Shown: in pieces, positions 5,072 to 5,957 of the stretch
Layout: every line of letters begins with the position of its first letter
Numbering within the stretch: the first letter of the stretch is position 1
Notes under the pieces: model-generated
What the model was told of the DNA's origin: nothing
The model's input: the letters and a program-made list of their open reading frames with translations, nothing else
Database searches by the model: none
Program-made: the position numbers and the translations under genes
Assembly: GCA_028875175.1 (NCBI GenBank)
Contig: JAPPFO010000224.1
Span: 1-5,957, forward strand
Direction of reading: 5' to 3'
Length of the DNA stretch: 5,957 nucleotides
DNA from: Chloroflexota bacterium
Lineage (GTDB): Bacteria > Chloroflexota > UBA11872

Positions 5072-5957
5072 GCCGGTGTCGGAGATGCCAGACCGTGGCT
5101 CGGCACAGCGAAGCCGGCTGGCTCTACGCGCACGCCTGGCGCCGCCCGGGGGACCGGAAACGCGGACGCAGCCCCGTGCTCGACGATCGTTCGTGCCAGC
5201 CACGCCGGGTCGTCATGCAACGCGACGATGGTGCCGCCCAGGCCCGCGCCAGCGAGCTTGGCCCCATGCGCGCCGAGTTTGATTGCCCGCTCCGTTAACG
5301 CGTCGACCACGGGCCCCGACCCGCCGACGGTCGCGACGTGACGATGTGCGGCGTTCATGGCTGTGCCGACCGCCGGCCAGTTCCGCTCCAGCAGGTCGCG
5401 CTTCGTCTGCCGAGCTATCGATCCCAGGGCATGCATGGCCGCCCGCACATGCGGGTCCCCCTCCACCCAGCGGGAGCGCAATGGACGGTGGGTCTCGCCG
5501 GAGTCACGTTGTCGCCCGGTATGGGCCAGCACGAACGGAAGCTCCGCATCGGGCTCAAGCAACGGTTCAACGGTCGCCAGCGGATCGACGGTCGGTCCGC
5601 GCCAGTCCTCCTTGCCCCGGAAATCCATGCATATCAGTCCGCCGAAGGTTGTCGCGTAGAAGTCCTGGAACCCGCACGTAATTCCCATGCGGCTGAACTC
5701 GATCTCACGGGCAGTTTCAGAGAACTGATGCATCGGCGTCGTGCGGCTCAGCCAGGTATTCGTGGCATGGAGCGCGGCGACCAGCAGCGCGCTGCTGCTG
5801 GAGAGGCCGGCGCCAGGTGGCACCTCGCTCCAACACCGGAGCTCGACCTGCGCGCGCTGCATACCCTGCGCGGCCACGACAGCCTTCAGCACGTTCAAGT
5901 AAGTCGAGCGCCGGGCCTCGGCCAAGGTCTCCGGGTGCATCCTGGCCGCCGCAAGCG
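5068..5957 (-). CDS. GHMP-family kinase, C-terminal part (possibly glucuronokinase-like; gene runs off right edge)
   Basis: About 295 codons are visible and the frame stays open to the window edge, so the true start lies beyond; the Met at 5940 is probably internal. GHMP kinases use ATP to phosphorylate small molecules such as galactose, mevalonate, heptose 7-phosphate or glucuronate. Numbered from that Met: motif 2 PPGAGLSSSSAL (41-52) is the glycine/serine phosphate loop; GITCGFQDFYATTFGG (86-101) holds Asp93, the likely catalytic base; GAHGAKLAGAGLGG (223-236) is motif 3. The N-terminal motif 1 is missing because of the edge. The segment DSGETHRP, RSRWVEGD and MNAAH (about 146-199) recalls plant and bacterial glucuronokinases, which make glucuronate 1-phosphate; galactokinase or HddA-like heptose kinase are alternatives. 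The stop overlaps the xylulokinase ATG by 4 bp, implying translational coupling. The GHMP call is firm; the substrate is not. Confidence 0.85.
   Translation of the reverse strand, partial: LAAARMHPETLAEARRSTYLNVLKAVVAAQGMQRAQVELRCWSEVPPGAGLSSSSALLVAALHATNTWLSRTTPMHQFSETAREIEFSRMGITCGFQDFYATTFGGLICMDFRGKEDWRGPTVDPLATVEPLLEPDAELPFVLAHTGRQRDSGETHRPLRSRWVEGDPHVRAAMHALGSIARQTKRDLLERNWPAVGTAMNAAHRHVATVGGSGPVVDALTERAIKLGAHGAKLAGAGLGGTIVALHDDPAWLARTIVEHGAASAFPVPRAAPGVRVEPAGFAVPSHGLASPTPA

Noticed and set aside
5072..5203. 44-codon N-terminal extension of the xylulokinase frame
   Set aside because: The extension is Arg-rich, lies within the end of the GHMP kinase gene in another frame, and FGGY kinases start just before the GLDLGTTG motif. 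The ATG at 5071 in the ATGA overlap is the better start.
1..5957. CRISPR array, tRNA/rRNA, insertion sequence or defence system
   Set aside because: I saw no spaced direct repeats, cloverleaf sequence, transposase motifs, terminal inverted repeats, or nuclease or toxin domains. All long minus-strand frames are explained by metabolic, transport and NusA genes.

Overview
The window is bacterial, GC-rich (roughly 60%) and gene-dense. Every supported gene lies on the minus strand, so the biological reading order runs from the high coordinates down. The lineage cannot be fixed from the sequence alone. The NusA N-terminus, the GTG starts, and the mix of a MalK/UgpC-type ATPase, a YesL-like membrane protein and FGGY and GHMP kinases would fit an uncultured Chloroflexota-like bacterium. 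That placement is a low-confidence impression, not a result.

Layout in transcription order: (1) a GHMP-family small-molecule kinase, cut off by the right edge (5068-5957), with a C-terminal half that recalls glucuronokinases; (2) a complete FGGY kinase of the xylulokinase type (3551-5071), whose ATG overlaps the GHMP stop codon in an ATGA junction; (3) after a 75-bp gap with an extended -10-like box, a stand-alone homocysteine S-methyltransferase family enzyme (2567-3475) with the Zn-binding Cys and Cys-Cys motifs; (4) after a 115-bp gap with a perfect 7-bp hairpin, a five-helix YesL/DUF624-like membrane protein (1705-2451); (5) 42 bp on, a complete CUT1 (MalK/UgpC-type) sugar-ABC ATPase (481-1662) with an unusual N-terminal insertion; (6) after a 216-bp non-coding stretch with weak hairpins and an extended -10-like box, the first 88 codons of nusA (1-264), running off the left edge.

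Genes 1-5 look like a carbohydrate uptake and use cluster. The ATPase would power an importer whose permeases and binding protein are not in the window. YesL-like proteins are often found beside such transporters. The two kinases would phosphorylate a ketopentose (FGGY) and probably a sugar or sugar acid at its anomeric position (GHMP). The methyltransferase is the odd member and has no evident link to sugar use. nusA is a housekeeping transcription factor and probably starts a separate unit.

I saw no tRNA, rRNA, CRISPR array, insertion sequence, phage gene or defence system. The best candidates for something undescribed are the coupled GHMP/FGGY kinase pair and its substrate, the methyltransferase in a sugar locus, and the N-terminal insertion of the ATPase.
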